From Lysinibacillus sp. FSL W8-0992 (GTDB taxonomy: Bacteria; Bacillota; Bacilli; Bacillales_A; Planococcaceae), in contig NZ_JBBOZQ010000001.1 of NCBI RefSeq assembly GCF_038008685.1, positions 2,976,001-3,040,000 of the forward strand: DNA of 64,000 bases, read 5' to 3'. Positions 17,888 to 28,744 of the stretch are shown here, one piece after another. The number at the start of each line of letters is the position of its first letter. Position 1 is the first letter of the stretch. A program made the position numbers and the translations under genes. The notes beneath the pieces are model-generated. The model had not been told where the DNA came from, ran no database searches, and was given only the letters and a program-made list of their open reading frames with translations.

Positions 17888-17906
17888 TGTAACTAAAATG
17901 GTTACA
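17888..17906. promoter_or_regulatory. Second Rrf2 operator
   Basis: TGTAACTAAAATGGTTACA matches the site upstream of the regulator at 17 of 19 positions, including the flanking CC before it. It lies immediately before the ribosome site of the YwnB-like gene. Confidence 0.72.
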
Positions 17907-17928
17907 ATTATTTGAGGAGGAATTTAAA

Positions 17929-18558
17929 ATGAAAATAGGCGTTATTGGAGCAACAGGGAAAGCGGGACAAAAAATAGTTGAGGAAGCATTGCAACGTGGC
18001 CATGAAGTTACTGCCATCGTTCGTTCAGCTTCTAAAGTAACAGAAGACATTAAAGTGATTGAGAAGGATGTATTGGAATTAACACAAGAGGACATGAAGG
18101 ATTTTGATGTTGTTGTTAATGCATTTGGAGCGCCTTTCGGACAAGAGGAGTTACATGTGAGAGTAGGACGTCATTTGATTGCTATTTTCAAAGGCATTGC
18201 AACAAAATTATTTGTTGTCGGTGGCGCAGGAAGTTTATTTGTTGATCCAGAGAAAACAGTTCGTGTTATGGATACACCAGATTTTCCGGAAATGTTCTTT
18301 GCTACTGCAAAAAATCAAGGTGAAAACTTAACGGATTTACAAGCATCAAGTATTACGTGGACATTTTTAAGTCCTTCTGCAATGTTTGATCCAGAAGGTC
18401 CACGAACAGGGCACTATACTACAGGAAATGATCATCTACTCGTAAATGCGTCGGGTGAAAGTTACGTCAGCTACAGTGATTTTGCCATTGCCGTTTTAGA
18501 TGAAATTGAAAACCCACAAAATATTAATAAACGTTTTACTGTTTCTTCAACGAAATAA
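17929..18558 (+). CDS. NAD(P)-binding oxidoreductase (YwnB/NmrA-like)
   Basis: A 209-residue Rossmann-fold protein of the atypical short-chain dehydrogenase/NmrA group. The dinucleotide loop reads IGVIGATGKAGQ (2-13), and RGHEVTAIVRS follows as the second strand. No Tyr-x-x-x-Lys pair is evident, so it may bind nucleotide as a redox sensor or flavin-type reductase rather than being a classical dehydrogenase. GAGGAGG precedes the ATG. It is paired with the Rrf2 gene under the same operator. Confidence 0.85.
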   Translation: MKIGVIGATGKAGQKIVEEALQRGHEVTAIVRSASKVTEDIKVIEKDVLELTQEDMKDFDVVVNAFGAPFGQEELHVRVGRHLIAIFKGIATKLFVVGGAGSLFVDPEKTVRVMDTPDFPEMFFATAKNQGENLTDLQASSITWTFLSPSAMFDPEGPRTGHYTTGNDHLLVNASGESYVSYSDFAIAVLDEIENPQNINKRFTVSSTK

Positions 18559-18565
18559 TAATGCT

Positions 18566-18595
18566 ACCGAGCGTGCGAATTGCGCTCGGTTTTTG
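18566..18595 (+). terminator. Terminator of the YwnB-like gene
   Basis: ACCGAGCG / CGCTCGGT, 8 perfect GC-rich pairs, followed by TTTTT. Confidence 0.85.
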
Positions 18596-18709
18596 TTGAT
18601 TATCGTCAAAATTGAAAAAAACTTTGGAATTATGTTGAACTGACTGTTTACAAGACGGCATTTATTAGCTACTATCAGTGTGAGTATTACTTCAAAGGAG
18701 ACGACAATA

Positions 18710-20128
18710 ATGTCCACACAACGTATAGAAAAAGATTTTTTAGGTGAACGAGTATTACCAGCAGAAGCTTATTATGGGATTCAAACGCTTCGCGCAACAG
18801 AAAACTTCCCGATTACAGGTTACACAATTCATCCAGCCCTTATAAAAGCAATGGGAATAGTTAAGAAAGCTGCTGCACTAGGTAATATGGAAGTACACCT
18901 ATTATCAAAAGAGATTGGAGAGGCAATTGTCGAGGCTGCACAAGAAGTCATCGATGGTAAATGGGATGCAGAGTTTCTTGTAGACCCAATCCAAGGTGGT
19001 GCAGGCACTTCTATTAATATGAATGCTAACGAAGTTATTGCGAACCGTGCACTTGAAATTTTGGGTAAAGTAAAAGGTGAATACCAAACGATTAGCCCAA
19101 ATAGTCATGTTAATATGTCACAATCAACAAATGATGCCTTCCCAACAGCTATTCATATTGCTGTTTTAAATTTAATAGATGAACTTCTTGTTACAATGGA
19201 AAATATGCAAGCTGTATTCCATCAAAAAGCAGAGCAATTTGCCCATGTCATTAAAATGGGACGTACGCATTTACAAGATGCGGTACCGATTCGCTTAGGA
19301 CAAGAGTTTGAAGCATATTGCCGTGTAATTAACCGTGATATTGTCCGTATTCGACAAACACGTCCAAACTTATATGATGTAAACATGGGTGCAACTGCTG
19401 TTGGTACAGGGTTAAATGCATTCCCAGATTACATTAAATCTGTAGATGAGCATCTTGCTGACATTTCTGGCTTGCCATTAAAAGGTGCTACACATTTAGT
19501 AGATGCTACGCAAAATACAGATGCATATACTGAAGTGTCTGGTGCACTTAAAATTAGTATGATTAATATGTCTAAAATTGCGAATGACTTACGTTTAATG
19601 GCATCTGGTCCACGTGCAGGTTTAGGTGAAATCATTTTACCAGCACGCCAACCTGGGTCTTCAATTATGCCTGGTAAAGTTAACCCTGTTATGCCAGAGG
19701 TGCTTAACCAAGTAGCATTCCAAGTAATTGGTAATGACCATACGATTTCTTTAGCATCTGAAGCTGGTCAATTAGAGTTAAACGTTATGGAACCTGTGCT
19801 TGTCTTTAACTTAATTCAATCTATTAGCATTATGAATAATGTTTTCCGTGCATTTACAGAAAACTGCTTAAAAGATATTGAAGCAAATGAAGAGCGCATG
19901 AAAGAATATGTAGAAAAAAGTGTTGGTGTCCTAACTGCAGTGAACCCACATATTGGCTATGAAGTAGCAGCACGTCTTGCGCGTGAAGCGATTCTTTCAG
20001 GACGTTCAATTCGTGAGCTTTGTATTGAATCGGGTGTTTTAACGAAAGAACAATTAGATTTAATTTTAGATCCATATGAAATGACACACCCAGGTATCGC
20101 TGGTTCTAGTATGATGAAATTAAAATAA
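18710..20128 (+). CDS. aspA: Aspartate ammonia-lyase
   Basis: A 472-residue cytoplasmic enzyme converting L-aspartate to fumarate and ammonia. The fumarase/aspartase signature GSSIMPGKVNPVMPE with the catalytic serine loop is intact near residue 320, as are HVNMSQSTNDAFPT and MGRTHLQDAVPI. AAAGGAG precedes the ATG; an upstream in-frame GTG lacks one. Length matches the family. It has its own terminator and no asparaginase partner, unlike the Bacillus ansAB operon. Confidence 0.95.
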   Translation: MSTQRIEKDFLGERVLPAEAYYGIQTLRATENFPITGYTIHPALIKAMGIVKKAAALGNMEVHLLSKEIGEAIVEAAQEVIDGKWDAEFLVDPIQGGAGTSINMNANEVIANRALEILGKVKGEYQTISPNSHVNMSQSTNDAFPTAIHIAVLNLIDELLVTMENMQAVFHQKAEQFAHVIKMGRTHLQDAVPIRLGQEFEAYCRVINRDIVRIRQTRPNLYDVNMGATAVGTGLNAFPDYIKSVDEHLADISGLPLKGATHLVDATQNTDAYTEVSGALKISMINMSKIANDLRLMASGPRAGLGEIILPARQPGSSIMPGKVNPVMPEVLNQVAFQVIGNDHTISLASEAGQLELNVMEPVLVFNLIQSISIMNNVFRAFTENCLKDIEANEERMKEYVEKSVGVLTAVNPHIGYEVAARLAREAILSGRSIRELCIESGVLTKEQLDLILDPYEMTHPGIAGSSMMKLK

Positions 20129-20170
20129 TTTTTTAAAAGTACTTTGCAATTGTTTAGTACTTTGATTGTC

Positions 20171-20217
20171 GACAGAAGGCATTAGGAGTAAACTCTTAAT
20201 GCTTTTTGTCTTTTTTA
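20171..20217 (+). terminator. Terminator of aspA
   Basis: GACAGAAGGCATTAGGAG pairs with CTCTTAATGCTTTTTGTC (18 pairs with wobbles, 4-base loop), then TTTTTT. Confidence 0.82.
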
Positions 20218-20347
20218 ATTCTTTTGAAAGGCATTAAAAAGAGTGTCTTTTACAAACGCGTATGTAGAAATTAAATGCCCTTGTCTTTTTTATTCTTTTC
20301 CACTAAATAAAAAGTAGGCGTTTTTCTGTGAATATTAGGATAAATCA

Positions 20348-20369
20348 ACTATAATAATGGTATTATAGT
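20348..20369. promoter_or_regulatory. Palindrome before the chemoreceptor gene
   Basis: ACTATAATA-ATGG-TATTATAGT is a perfect 9-base dyad, followed by a third half-site ATTATAGT ending at 20380, directly before the ribosome site. Likely operator overlapping the promoter; regulator unknown. Confidence 0.5.
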
Positions 20370-20394
20370 AATATTATAGTTGGGGGAATTTAGT

Positions 20395-21642
20395 ATGAGT
20401 TTGCGAAGAAAAAGTATTATCGGTTTTTCTGTTTTAAATTTAATTATGATTGTTGTTTTAATTATTGATTTGGCAAATTTAACATCATTAGCTTGGCTTT
20501 CTACAATTTTAACAATCGTTGGTATCTCGATTACTTTGTCTTATATGTTCTATGTCAAATATAAAGTAATTCTACCGATTAACCAATTGTCAAATGCTGC
20601 GAAAGCGATTACAGCAGGGGAATTTGATACTATTACAATTGCCACACATGATAATAGTGAGATATCAGAGTTAGCTAAAGCCTTTCTGGAGATGAAAGAA
20701 CAACTTCATACTATGACGCAAACAATTGCGAACAGCTCGACAGATTTATCTGCAAGCATAGAGGAACTTTCAGCAAGTACAAATGAAATTACGATAGCTG
20801 TAAAAGAGGTTGACCATCAAATGGAGAAAACGTCAACTGGACTAAAACAAGCTGCACAATCTGCTAATGAAAGTGCTATTGCCATGCAACAAACGGTGGA
20901 CGGAATTGAACATATTACAACTGCAACACAAGGTGTTTACGACCATGCTAAAGAAGCGAATGATATAGCAGGAAACGGAGCAGAAATATTGCATGTAGCA
21001 AAAAAACAGATGGAATTTATTTCATCTTCTACAGATAAAACGAGTGGATTAATGCAACAATTAACAAATAAAATGACAGATATTAAAGCCATGACAGAAA
21101 TGATTACAACGATTACCGATCAAACGAATTTACTTGCATTGAATGCTGCGATAGAAGCTGCACGTGCTGGTGAGCATGGTAAAGGCTTTGCTGTAGTTGC
21201 AGAGGAAGTTCGTCATTTAGCAGAGCAATCCAAACATTCTGCTACGCAAATTGTTGACCTAGTAGTTGGCATTGAAAGTGATACGAAGCAAGTAGCAGTA
21301 GCTGTTGAGGAAGATTTAAAAAATGTCCAACAAGGTGTTTATGTTATTGATGAGGCGACAAAATCGTTTGGTAACATTTCCAATCATGTGAGCCAAATGA
21401 CTAATCAACTCGAAGATATTTCGACTACTGCAAAACATTTGTCGGGAAGTGCAAATGAGGTAGCCACATTAGTAACCAATATTGCGGGTGGCATGGATAG
21501 ATTATCTAACTATACGGAAGCTGTGTTACAATCTATGGATGAGCAAACGGCCTCTATGCAAGCAGTCAATCAAGTTTCTCAGGAGTTAACGATTCAGGCT
21601 GATGACTTGCAAAAGGTGACAAATCGTTTTCAAGTAATTTAA
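20395..21642 (+). CDS. Methyl-accepting chemotaxis protein without a periplasmic domain
   Basis: A 415-residue chemoreceptor. Two membrane helices (about 9-28 and 36-54) are separated by only about eight residues, so there is no external sensor domain. A HAMP domain follows, then the long signalling coiled coil with the tip that binds CheA and CheW ([19 protein letters not shown]). The start is the ATG after a GGGGG ribosome site. It may sense an internal or membrane signal such as redox or pH; this is inference. Confidence 0.9.
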   Translation: MSLRRKSIIGFSVLNLIMIVVLIIDLANLTSLAWLSTILTIVGISITLSYMFYVKYKVILPINQLSNAAKAITAGEFDTITIATHDNSEISELAKAFLEMKEQLHTMTQTIANSSTDLSASIEELSASTNEITIAVKEVDHQMEKTSTGLKQAAQSANESAIAMQQTVDGIEHITTATQGVYDHAKEANDIAGNGAEILHVAKKQMEFISSSTDKTSGLMQQLTNKMTDIKAMTEMITTITDQTNLLALNAAIEAARAGEHGKGFAVVAEEVRHLAEQSKHSATQIVDLVVGIESDTKQVAVAVEEDLKNVQQGVYVIDEATKSFGNISNHVSQMTNQLEDISTTAKHLSGSANEVATLVTNIAGGMDRLSNYTEAVLQSMDEQTASMQAVNQVSQELTIQADDLQKVTNRFQVI

Positions 21643-21741
21643 CTTTAACAAGAGGGATATATACTGACAGTAAATGCTTCTTTAAAATAAAATAATAATT
21701 TTTTTAATATAATTTTTTAATGTTTCTATATACGAACATAG

Positions 21742-21790
21742 TAGGCTATTTCGCAAAAGTAATTTATTTTTGTGAAATAGTCTCTTTTTT
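21742..21790 (+). terminator. Terminator of the chemoreceptor gene
   Basis: GGCTATTTCGCAAAAG / TTTTTGTGAAATAGTC hairpin followed by TCTCTTTTTT. The remaining bases up to ureA are AT-rich and hold the urease promoter region; no credible gene is seen there. Confidence 0.75.
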
Positions 21791-22087
21791 TTACTTTTTA
21801 TTCAGAAAACTTGTAAGTTCACAGACAAATAAAAATGTTGAATTTTTTAATATAGTTTCTTATAATGGACTAACTGTTACCTCTTCTAACACACTTCAAC
21901 TATTGCAACCCGCATTCGCCGGGTCAACAAGTCATTTCTATAACCTTCGCAAATCCCAGCGAAATCATAAATTATATGAAAAAACAAACTGTATGTAAAA
22001 CTAAATTGTAAGAAAATTGAAAGACTGAATTATATCGAGAATCATTATAGAAAGATAATTCTGAATTTTGGAAAGAGAGAGATTGGA

Positions 22088-22390
22088 TTGAAGCTATCAC
22101 AAGTAGAACAAGAAAAACTACTCCTCCATGTGGCAGGAGAACTTGCGCTGAAAAGAAAAGCGCGTGGGTTAAAACTGAATTATCCAGAGGCTGTAGCACT
22201 TATTAGTAGTTTTATTATGGAAGGTGCTAGAGATGGAAAAACAGTTGCACAATTAATGAGTGAAGCGAAACATGTTCTAACTGCAGAGGATGTTATGGAA
22301 GGTGTGGGTGACATGATTTCCGATGTGCAAGTAGAGTGTACATTCCCAGACGGAACAAAGCTTGTTACCGTACACCGTCCAATTCAGTAA
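22088..22390 (+). CDS. ureA: Urease subunit gamma
   Basis: A 100-residue structural subunit of urease, which hydrolyses urea to ammonia and CO2. The sequence follows the family throughout ([28 protein letters not shown] at the end). The start is TTG behind a purine-rich GAGAGAG site. First gene of a contiguous ureABCEFGD operon that continues into a metal importer. Confidence 0.95.
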   Translation: MKLSQVEQEKLLLHVAGELALKRKARGLKLNYPEAVALISSFIMEGARDGKTVAQLMSEAKHVLTAEDVMEGVGDMISDVQVECTFPDGTKLVTVHRPIQ

Positions 22391-22401
22391 AGGAGGAATT
22401 G

Positions 22402-22773
22402 ATGATGATTCCTGGAGAAATCAGACCAAAAAATGATGTTATCGAAATAAATGTAGGAAGAGCAACAAAAAAAGTACTTGTTTCGAATACGGGAGACCGT
22501 CCGATACAAGTTGGCTCCCATTTTCATTTTATTGAAGTCAATAGATTTCTAGAGTTTAACCGAGAAGATGCGATTGGAATGCATCTTCATATTCCATCAG
22601 GCACAGCAGTTCGATTTGAACCTGGGGAAGAAAAAGAAGTGGAGCTTGTTGAGTTCGGGGGCAAACAGCATGTTTTTGGATTGAACAAGCTAACGGAAGG
22701 CTCTACTCATCATAAGGATGAAATATTAGATAAGGCAATTGAAGGTGGCTTTAAAGGAGCGGAAGAAAAATGA
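22402..22773 (+). CDS. ureB: Urease subunit beta
   Basis: A 123-residue structural subunit. It begins MMIPGEIRP and contains [14 protein letters not shown] and [17 protein letters not shown], diagnostic of UreB. AAGGAGG lies before the ATG; an open frame extends upstream across the ureA end but is not needed. Its stop overlaps the ureC start by four bases. Confidence 0.95.
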   Translation: MMIPGEIRPKNDVIEINVGRATKKVLVSNTGDRPIQVGSHFHFIEVNRFLEFNREDAIGMHLHIPSGTAVRFEPGEEKEVELVEFGGKQHVFGLNKLTEGSTHHKDEILDKAIEGGFKGAEEK

Positions 22774-24485
22774 AGGTAACACATGAAGCTTACGCGAAAA
22801 TGTTTGGTCCAACAGTAGGAGATAAGGTTCGGCTGGCCGATACAGATTTATGGATTGAAATCGAGAAGGATTATACAACGTACGGGGATGAAGGCGTATT
22901 TGGTGGTGGTAAATCATTGCGTGTCTCTATGGGACAAAACGGAAAGAATACGCGAAATGAAGGAGTGCTGGACACCGTAATAACGAACGTCATTATCATT
23001 GATTATATGGGTATTGTGAAAGCGGATATCGGTATAAAAGATGGGCGTATTATTGGTATTGGCAAAGCAGGCAATCCGAACAGTATGGACGGCGTCGACC
23101 AAGATATGATTATTGGCGTTGGCACAGAGGTTTATGCAGGTGAAGGTCTTATCGCTACGGCTGGGGCTATCGACACGCATATTCATTTCATTAGTCCAGA
23201 TCAAGTGGAAACAGCATTATTAGCGGGGACAACAACCTTTATTGGTGGAGGTACAGGGCCTGCAGCTGGTTCTAAGGCGACAAGCTTAACTGCTGGTGAA
23301 TGGCATCTACATCGCATGCTACAAGCTGTAGAAGGTTTTCCAATAAACGTTGGATTACTTGGCAAAGGTAGTGCATCTGATCCTGAACCAATTATTGAGC
23401 AAGTTCGTGCTGGGGCAATTGGTATGAAAATACATGAGGACTGGGGTGCAACACCCGCAGCACTTGATCAAAGTTTAACAGTTGCTGATGAGTATGATAT
23501 TCAGGTGGCGTTACATTCAGATACATTAAATGAAGCTGGGTTCGTAGAAGATACGATTAATGCTATTGATGGTCGTGTAATTCACATTTTCCATACGGAA
23601 GGTGCAGGTGGTGGACATGCACCAGACCAATTAGTAATGGCATCATTACCTAATATATTGCCAGCATCTACTAATCCAACAAAACCGTTTACAACGAATA
23701 CGATTGATGAGCATTTAGATATGTTAATGGTCTGTCATCATTTGAAGCATGATGTACCAGAAGACGTGGCGTTTGCCGATTCTCGAATTCGTCCAGAAAC
23801 GATTGCTGCAGAAGATATTATGCAAGATTTAGGGATTTTAAGTATTATGTCATCCGATTCACAAGCGATGGGTCGTGTTGGTGAAGTGACAATACGAACG
23901 TTCCAAACGGCAGACAAAATGAAGAAACAGCGTGGTGCTTTACCGCAAGATGAAGGGAAAGATCACGATAATTACCGCGTCAAGCGCTATATGGCTAAGC
24001 TCAATATTAACCCAGCAATAGCACATGGAATTAGCCATGAAGTAGGCTCACTAGAAGAAGGCAAGCTAGCGGACATCGTACTTTGGGATCCAGCGTTCTT
24101 TGGCGTCAAAGCGGAAGTTGTTATAAAAAGTGGTATTGCAGTTTACGGTATTACTGGTGATCCAAACGCATCAATTCCTACACCGCAGCCTATGAAAGGA
24201 CGTCGGACGTTTGGCTTTTATGGACAAGGCCCTCAAAATTGTGGCATGACATTTTTACCAAACATTGCAGTAGAGGAAGGGTTACCGGAAAAATTAGGTT
24301 TAAAACGTATGATAGGGACAGTGAAAAATTGCCGAAATATTAGTAAGGCTGATATGAAGCTTAATAGTGCTACACCGAAAATTGATGTTAATCCTGAAAC
24401 ATACGAAGTGAAAATTGATGGTGAATTAGCTACATGTGAGCCAGTTGATGTTTTGCCAATGGCACAACGATATTTCTTATTTTAA
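22770..24485 (+). CDS. ureC: Urease subunit alpha (catalytic)
   Basis: A 571-residue catalytic subunit with the dinuclear nickel site. Visible ligands: [12 protein letters not shown] (two His), the lysine to be carbamylated in [20 protein letters not shown] and [14 protein letters not shown] (His), and the aspartate in [12 protein letters not shown]. The flap carries the mobile cysteine-histidine MVCHHLKHD. All key residues are present, so the enzyme should be active once nickel is inserted. Full length. Confidence 0.97.
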   Translation: MKVTHEAYAKMFGPTVGDKVRLADTDLWIEIEKDYTTYGDEGVFGGGKSLRVSMGQNGKNTRNEGVLDTVITNVIIIDYMGIVKADIGIKDGRIIGIGKAGNPNSMDGVDQDMIIGVGTEVYAGEGLIATAGAIDTHIHFISPDQVETALLAGTTTFIGGGTGPAAGSKATSLTAGEWHLHRMLQAVEGFPINVGLLGKGSASDPEPIIEQVRAGAIGMKIHEDWGATPAALDQSLTVADEYDIQVALHSDTLNEAGFVEDTINAIDGRVIHIFHTEGAGGGHAPDQLVMASLPNILPASTNPTKPFTTNTIDEHLDMLMVCHHLKHDVPEDVAFADSRIRPETIAAEDIMQDLGILSIMSSDSQAMGRVGEVTIRTFQTADKMKKQRGALPQDEGKDHDNYRVKRYMAKLNINPAIAHGISHEVGSLEEGKLADIVLWDPAFFGVKAEVVIKSGIAVYGITGDPNASIPTPQPMKGRRTFGFYGQGPQNCGMTFLPNIAVEEGLPEKLGLKRMIGTVKNCRNISKADMKLNSATPKIDVNPETYEVKIDGELATCEPVDVLPMAQRYFLF

Positions 24486-24553
24486 GAAAAAATAGAGAGT
24501 GTGTAACAGTAACAGAGGTACAGTCAAAAAATCGATAAAGAGGTGCAACATAG

Positions 24554-25000
24554 ATGTTAATTGAAAAAATTATCGGCAATATTGCGAATGAAGAAGAACA
24601 TTCACATAAAACAACAGAGTGGATAGAGCTTGAGTGGGAAGAATTAAGCAAACGTATCCTTCGAACAGAGACAGATAAAGGCACGGATATTGCTTTACGT
24701 TTAGAAGGAGACGAGCCATTACAATATGGTGACTTATTATTTGAGGATGATAGCCGTCGCATTGCGATTCGTACAAAACTCGAACCAGTTATCGTCATTT
24801 CACCGAAAGATATGTATGAGATGGGGAAATCTGCATTTGAATTAGGCAATCGCCATACACCTTGCTTAATTGAACATAATGAAATTATCGTACGAGCTGA
24901 TCATACGATTAACCCATTATTAGATGAAATAGGAGTGAACTATGAAACGACAGAACGACGTTTTAAACAACCATTCAAATACCGCGGACACGCTCACTGA
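24554..25000 (+). CDS. ureE: Urease accessory protein UreE (nickel chaperone)
   Basis: A 148-residue metallochaperone that brings nickel to the UreDFG-apoenzyme complex. It has the peptide-binding-like N domain and a C domain containing [20 protein letters not shown] with the conserved metal histidine. The histidine tail is short (FKYRGHAH), unlike His-rich UreE of Klebsiella. AAAGAGGTG stands before the ATG. The last 59 bases overlap ureF. Confidence 0.92.
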   Translation: MLIEKIIGNIANEEEHSHKTTEWIELEWEELSKRILRTETDKGTDIALRLEGDEPLQYGDLLFEDDSRRIAIRTKLEPVIVISPKDMYEMGKSAFELGNRHTPCLIEHNEIIVRADHTINPLLDEIGVNYETTERRFKQPFKYRGHAH

Positions 25001-25682
25001 TTTTTCGTTATTGCGCCTATTACAAATCCATGATTCTGCATTTCCAATAGGCTCTTATACGCATTCATATGGGATGGAAACGTATATTCAGGAAGATGTT
25101 ATTCGCACAAAGGAACAATTAATAGATTATTGTAAATCGTATTTATTTTATAATTTAGTGAATGGTGACGCCTTAATTATTCAGGATGCGTTCCATGCAG
25201 CAAAAGTAAGAGATTGTGCTCGCCTTACAGAGTTAGACGAACTTTGCGGGGCTATCAAGCTAGCAAAAGAATCGAGAGATGCTAGTCTCAATGTTGGCAA
25301 GCAATTTATCCGAACAGTGGCACCTTTGATGGACAGCCCTTTATTAATGCAATGGCAAGAAAAGATAGCCAAAGAAGAAGTGCAAGGCCATTACGCAGTA
25401 CTTTATGCGATTTATAGTGAAGCACTTGGTGTAGATGTCTATCATGCAGTGATGACTTATATGTATGCATCCATTAGCGGATTAGTACAAAATGCTGTTC
25501 GCGCTGTGCCGTTCGGTCAAAATACAGGTGTACAAGCATTAAATAAACTTCTTGTCTTTATAGAGGAAGCTTCGGAAAAGGTCATGACCTTAACGATAGA
25601 TGACCTCTCTAATAATGCTTTAGGTATTGAACTAGCATCGATGAAACATGAATTTTTATTTTCAAGATTATTTATTTCATAG
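24942..25682 (+). CDS. ureF: Urease accessory protein UreF
   Basis: A 246-residue all-helical protein that, with UreD and UreG, forms the activation complex and controls the UreG GTPase. The signature [19 protein letters not shown] is at about 30-48. AGGAGTG precedes the ATG within the ureE coding region, so the 59-base overlap looks genuine. Length is normal. Confidence 0.92.
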   Translation: MKRQNDVLNNHSNTADTLTDFSLLRLLQIHDSAFPIGSYTHSYGMETYIQEDVIRTKEQLIDYCKSYLFYNLVNGDALIIQDAFHAAKVRDCARLTELDELCGAIKLAKESRDASLNVGKQFIRTVAPLMDSPLLMQWQEKIAKEEVQGHYAVLYAIYSEALGVDVYHAVMTYMYASISGLVQNAVRAVPFGQNTGVQALNKLLVFIEEASEKVMTLTIDDLSNNALGIELASMKHEFLFSRLFIS

Positions 25683-25699
25683 AAAGAGAGTGGATATAA

Positions 25700-26329
25700 A
25701 TGACGCCAATTCGAATTGGTATAGGAGGCCCAGTTGGTTCTGGGAAAACATCTTTAGTAGATCAATTAACACGTGCAATGCATGAAAAATACAATGTGGC
25801 AGTAATCACAAATGATATTTATACAAGAGAGGATGCCCAGTATTTAATTACAAATGGTGTTCTAGAAGAGAATCGTATTATCGGAGTAGAAACAGGTGGA
25901 TGCCCGCATACAGCTATTCGTGAGGATGCATCGATGAACTTCTCTGCCATTGATGACTTAAACAAACGCTTTGAAGATTTAGATATTATTTTCATTGAAA
26001 GTGGTGGGGATAATTTATCGGCTACATTTAGCCCAGAACTTGTTCATGGCTATATTTACGTAATTGATGTGGCTGAAGGACAGGATATACCTCGTAAAGG
26101 TGGACCTGCATTAACACGTTCGGATCTACTGCTAATCAACAAAACGTCACTGGCACCGCATGTTGGTGTAGACCTAGAGATCATGGACCAGGATGTGAAA
26201 AAAATGCGTGCTGGACGTCCATATATTTTTGCAGACGTTCGTTCACAAACAAATGTCGACAAGGTTGTTGAATGGATTCAGCATCACATGTTACTTGAAG
26301 GCGCCGAAGCAGCTGACGTGAATGCTTAA
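25700..26329 (+). CDS. ureG: Urease accessory GTPase UreG
   Basis: A 209-residue SIMIBI-class GTPase. The P-loop reads [10 protein letters not shown] (8-17), ESGGDN and the nickel-binding Cys-Pro-His (GCPHTA, about 72-77) are present, and [10 protein letters not shown] gives the guanine-binding NKxx part. GTP hydrolysis drives nickel delivery. Its last eight bases overlap ureD. Confidence 0.96.
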   Translation: MTPIRIGIGGPVGSGKTSLVDQLTRAMHEKYNVAVITNDIYTREDAQYLITNGVLEENRIIGVETGGCPHTAIREDASMNFSAIDDLNKRFEDLDIIFIESGGDNLSATFSPELVHGYIYVIDVAEGQDIPRKGGPALTRSDLLLINKTSLAPHVGVDLEIMDQDVKKMRAGRPYIFADVRSQTNVDKVVEWIQHHMLLEGAEAADVNA

Positions 26330-27128
26330 TCAAGGAAAAGTAAATCATTATGGCAAATTAGAGATGGCATTTGAGCCAAGAAGGGGCTATACACGACTTG
26401 TTCATGTATACCAGCAGCCGCCATTGAAGGCAAGCCGTGAATTGTATGCTGACAATAAGCCAACTGCCACAGTTTTTATCATGGAATCATCTGGTGGCAT
26501 GGTAGCTGGTGATCGAAATGAAATCTCTGTAAAGCTTGCACCAGATAGTCAAGTAAAATTAAAACAACAATCCGCTCTAAAAATTTATCCTTCTCACAAT
26601 GGTGAACGATGCACACAGGAAATTACGGTGGAAATTGCAGAAGGGGCAAGATTAGAATGGCTACCTGAGGTGACCATTCCTTTTGAACGAGCGAGATTTC
26701 AAGTGGATACAACGATTCGCATGGCAAAAAGCTCTACATTAATATGGGGTGAAATTATTGCACCAGGTCGAGAAATGCGAGGAGAAATCTTTGACTATCA
26801 ATCCTTCCAATCCAAATACAAAATATTTGTTGAGGAAGCTCTAATTGCATTTGATTCATTCCATTTTAAACCTCAGGAAATGAACCTATCTACGATTGGT
26901 CTGTTAGAGAGGGCATATTATATCGGTTCGTTATGGATTGTATCTCCACAAGTTGAGAATCTCAATATTCGAGAATTACAGGAAATGATCCAACGGGAGA
27001 GTTCCATTCAGGCAAGTGTTACAAAACTAACAGATCATGCAATCCATTGTAGATGGCTTTCAAAAGAGCAGCGAACACTCCACAAAGAAATCAATCGCAT
27101 GTTTGAACATGTGGCAACAATACTTTAA
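26322..27128 (+). CDS. ureD: Urease accessory protein UreD (UreH)
   Basis: A 268-residue scaffold that binds apo-urease and channels nickel with UreF and UreG. The conserved core is seen in [17 protein letters not shown] and [15 protein letters not shown]. It closes the urease part of the operon; no terminator follows, and the importer genes begin 30 bases on, arguing for one transcript. Confidence 0.92.
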   Translation: MLNQGKVNHYGKLEMAFEPRRGYTRLVHVYQQPPLKASRELYADNKPTATVFIMESSGGMVAGDRNEISVKLAPDSQVKLKQQSALKIYPSHNGERCTQEITVEIAEGARLEWLPEVTIPFERARFQVDTTIRMAKSSTLIWGEIIAPGREMRGEIFDYQSFQSKYKIFVEEALIAFDSFHFKPQEMNLSTIGLLERAYYIGSLWIVSPQVENLNIRELQEMIQRESSIQASVTKLTDHAIHCRWLSKEQRTLHKEINRMFEHVATIL

Positions 27129-27157
27129 ATTTCTGTGGTGATGAAGGAGATAGAGAA

Positions 27158-28744
27158 TTGAAAAAGTTTTCAGTATTTATTTTATTATTCATACTTAGTC
27201 TTGCTGGCTGTAGTAATGAGTCTAGTCAAGGCGAGGAAAAACAGCCATCCGCTGCTTCCTCTTCAAAAGCAAATGAGCTTATTTATGCATCTGAATCCGA
27301 ATTTGCAGGGTTAAATCCAATTTTAGAGGAAACGAATTTAGATGCATTACTTTTTAGAGGTCTTATGCGTTTTGATGAACATAATGTACCAGTATATGAT
27401 ATTGCCAAAAGCGTTGACATATCGGATGACCTGTTAACTTATACGATCATGATTCGTGATGATGTGACATTTCATGATGGGCAAGTGTTAACAGTAGATG
27501 ATGTAATGTTTACTATTAACAGTATTCTTGATGATGCGAATGGGTCTTATTTAAAGTCAGATTTTATCCATGTTAAAGCGATGCAAAAAGTAAATGACAC
27601 AACGATGACAATCGAATTGGATGAACCATTTACGCCGATGTTAGATAAGTTAACAGTGCCAATTTTGCCGAAGCATGTCTTTGAAGGTCAAGAGATGAGA
27701 ACGGCTACGTTTAACCAAGAACCTATTGGAGCTGGACCTTATATGGTAGAGCAATGGGATAAAGGGACAAGCTTAACGCTTAAAGCATATCCATCTTTCT
27801 TCGGAACAAAAGCATCCATTGAAAAAGTCATTTTTAAATTTATTCCGGATAGTAATGTTCGTGCATTACAACTAAAATCGGGTGAGGTAGATATTGCCTT
27901 ACTTGATCCGAATCAGGTTGAAGAACTTTCAAAAGTAGAGCAGTTAAAAATGTATGAAGTTGAATCAGCAGATTATCGTGGCGTGTTATTTAATATGAAG
28001 TATCCACTTTGGAAGGATGTCAATGTTCGAAAAGCGATAAGCTACGGTACAGATCGAGCTGGCATCGTCAAAGGTATTTTACATGGTTATGGTACAGAAG
28101 CGTATTCTCCGCTACAAAAGCATGCCTATGTAAACGAAAATATTGAACATTATACTTTTGATGTTGAAAAAGCAAATGAATTATTAGAAAAATCAGGCTG
28201 GATATTAGCAGATGATGGATTCCGCTATAAGGACGGTAACAAGCTCGCCTTTACTATTACTGCACCGATTACAGATACAGTTCGTGTCAATATGGCCAAT
28301 TATGTCGCGCAAGGCTATAAAGAAATAGGAGCAGATGTAGAAGTAGCAGCACTTGATTGGAGCAATATCGTTATTGAAGATACACAAGCGTTTATGGTTG
28401 GTTGGGGAAGTCCATATGATGCCGACCACCATACGTACAGTTTATTCTATTCTGGCGAATCTAGCGTAACAAGTGCTGGCTACAATTATGGTAGCTATGC
28501 AAATGCAAAAGTAGATGCTTTGCTAGAAGAAGGAAGAACAACTGTCGATCCTGAAAAACGCAAGGAAGTCTATAAGGCATTACAAGAGGAGCTAGCAGAA
28601 GATCCACCGTTCGCTTATTTTGCCTATGTTGATGCTGTTTATGGCATTAATAAAAATATTAGTGGTGTTAAAGAGCGTATTTTAGGTCATCACGGCGCCG
28701 GCTTCTTATGGAATGTCGAGGAGTGGAAATGGAATGATCGCTAA
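27158..28744 (+). CDS. nikA: Nickel/peptide ABC transporter substrate-binding lipoprotein
   Basis: A 528-residue solute receptor of the SBP_bac_5 (OppA/NikA) family. The signal peptide ends in a lipobox, LSLAGC, so the protein is tethered at Cys18. The family core is seen in DDVTFHDGQVLTVDDVMFT and LKSGEVDIALLDPNQV. TTG start behind AAGGAGA. Its place right after ureD suggests that it captures nickel or a nickel chelate for urease, but the ligand cannot be proven from sequence. Confidence 0.85.
   Translation: MKKFSVFILLFILSLAGCSNESSQGEEKQPSAASSSKANELIYASESEFAGLNPILEETNLDALLFRGLMRFDEHNVPVYDIAKSVDISDDLLTYTIMIRDDVTFHDGQVLTVDDVMFTINSILDDANGSYLKSDFIHVKAMQKVNDTTMTIELDEPFTPMLDKLTVPILPKHVFEGQEMRTATFNQEPIGAGPYMVEQWDKGTSLTLKAYPSFFGTKASIEKVIFKFIPDSNVRALQLKSGEVDIALLDPNQVEELSKVEQLKMYEVESADYRGVLFNMKYPLWKDVNVRKAISYGTDRAGIVKGILHGYGTEAYSPLQKHAYVNENIEHYTFDVEKANELLEKSGWILADDGFRYKDGNKLAFTITAPITDTVRVNMANYVAQGYKEIGADVEVAALDWSNIVIEDTQAFMVGWGSPYDADHHTYSLFYSGESSVTSAGYNYGSYANAKVDALLEEGRTTVDPEKRKEVYKALQEELAEDPPFAYFAYVDAVYGINKNISGVKERILGHHGAGFLWNVEEWKWNDR

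Noticed and set aside
21720..21998. 92-codon frame between the chemoreceptor gene and ureA
   Set aside because: It runs through a terminator hairpin, has no ribosome site and looks like AT-rich noise.
22040..22070. Fur/NikR-like operator before ureA
   Set aside because: AGAATCATTAT and AGATAATTCT share only five outer bases as an inverted repeat; too weak to call.
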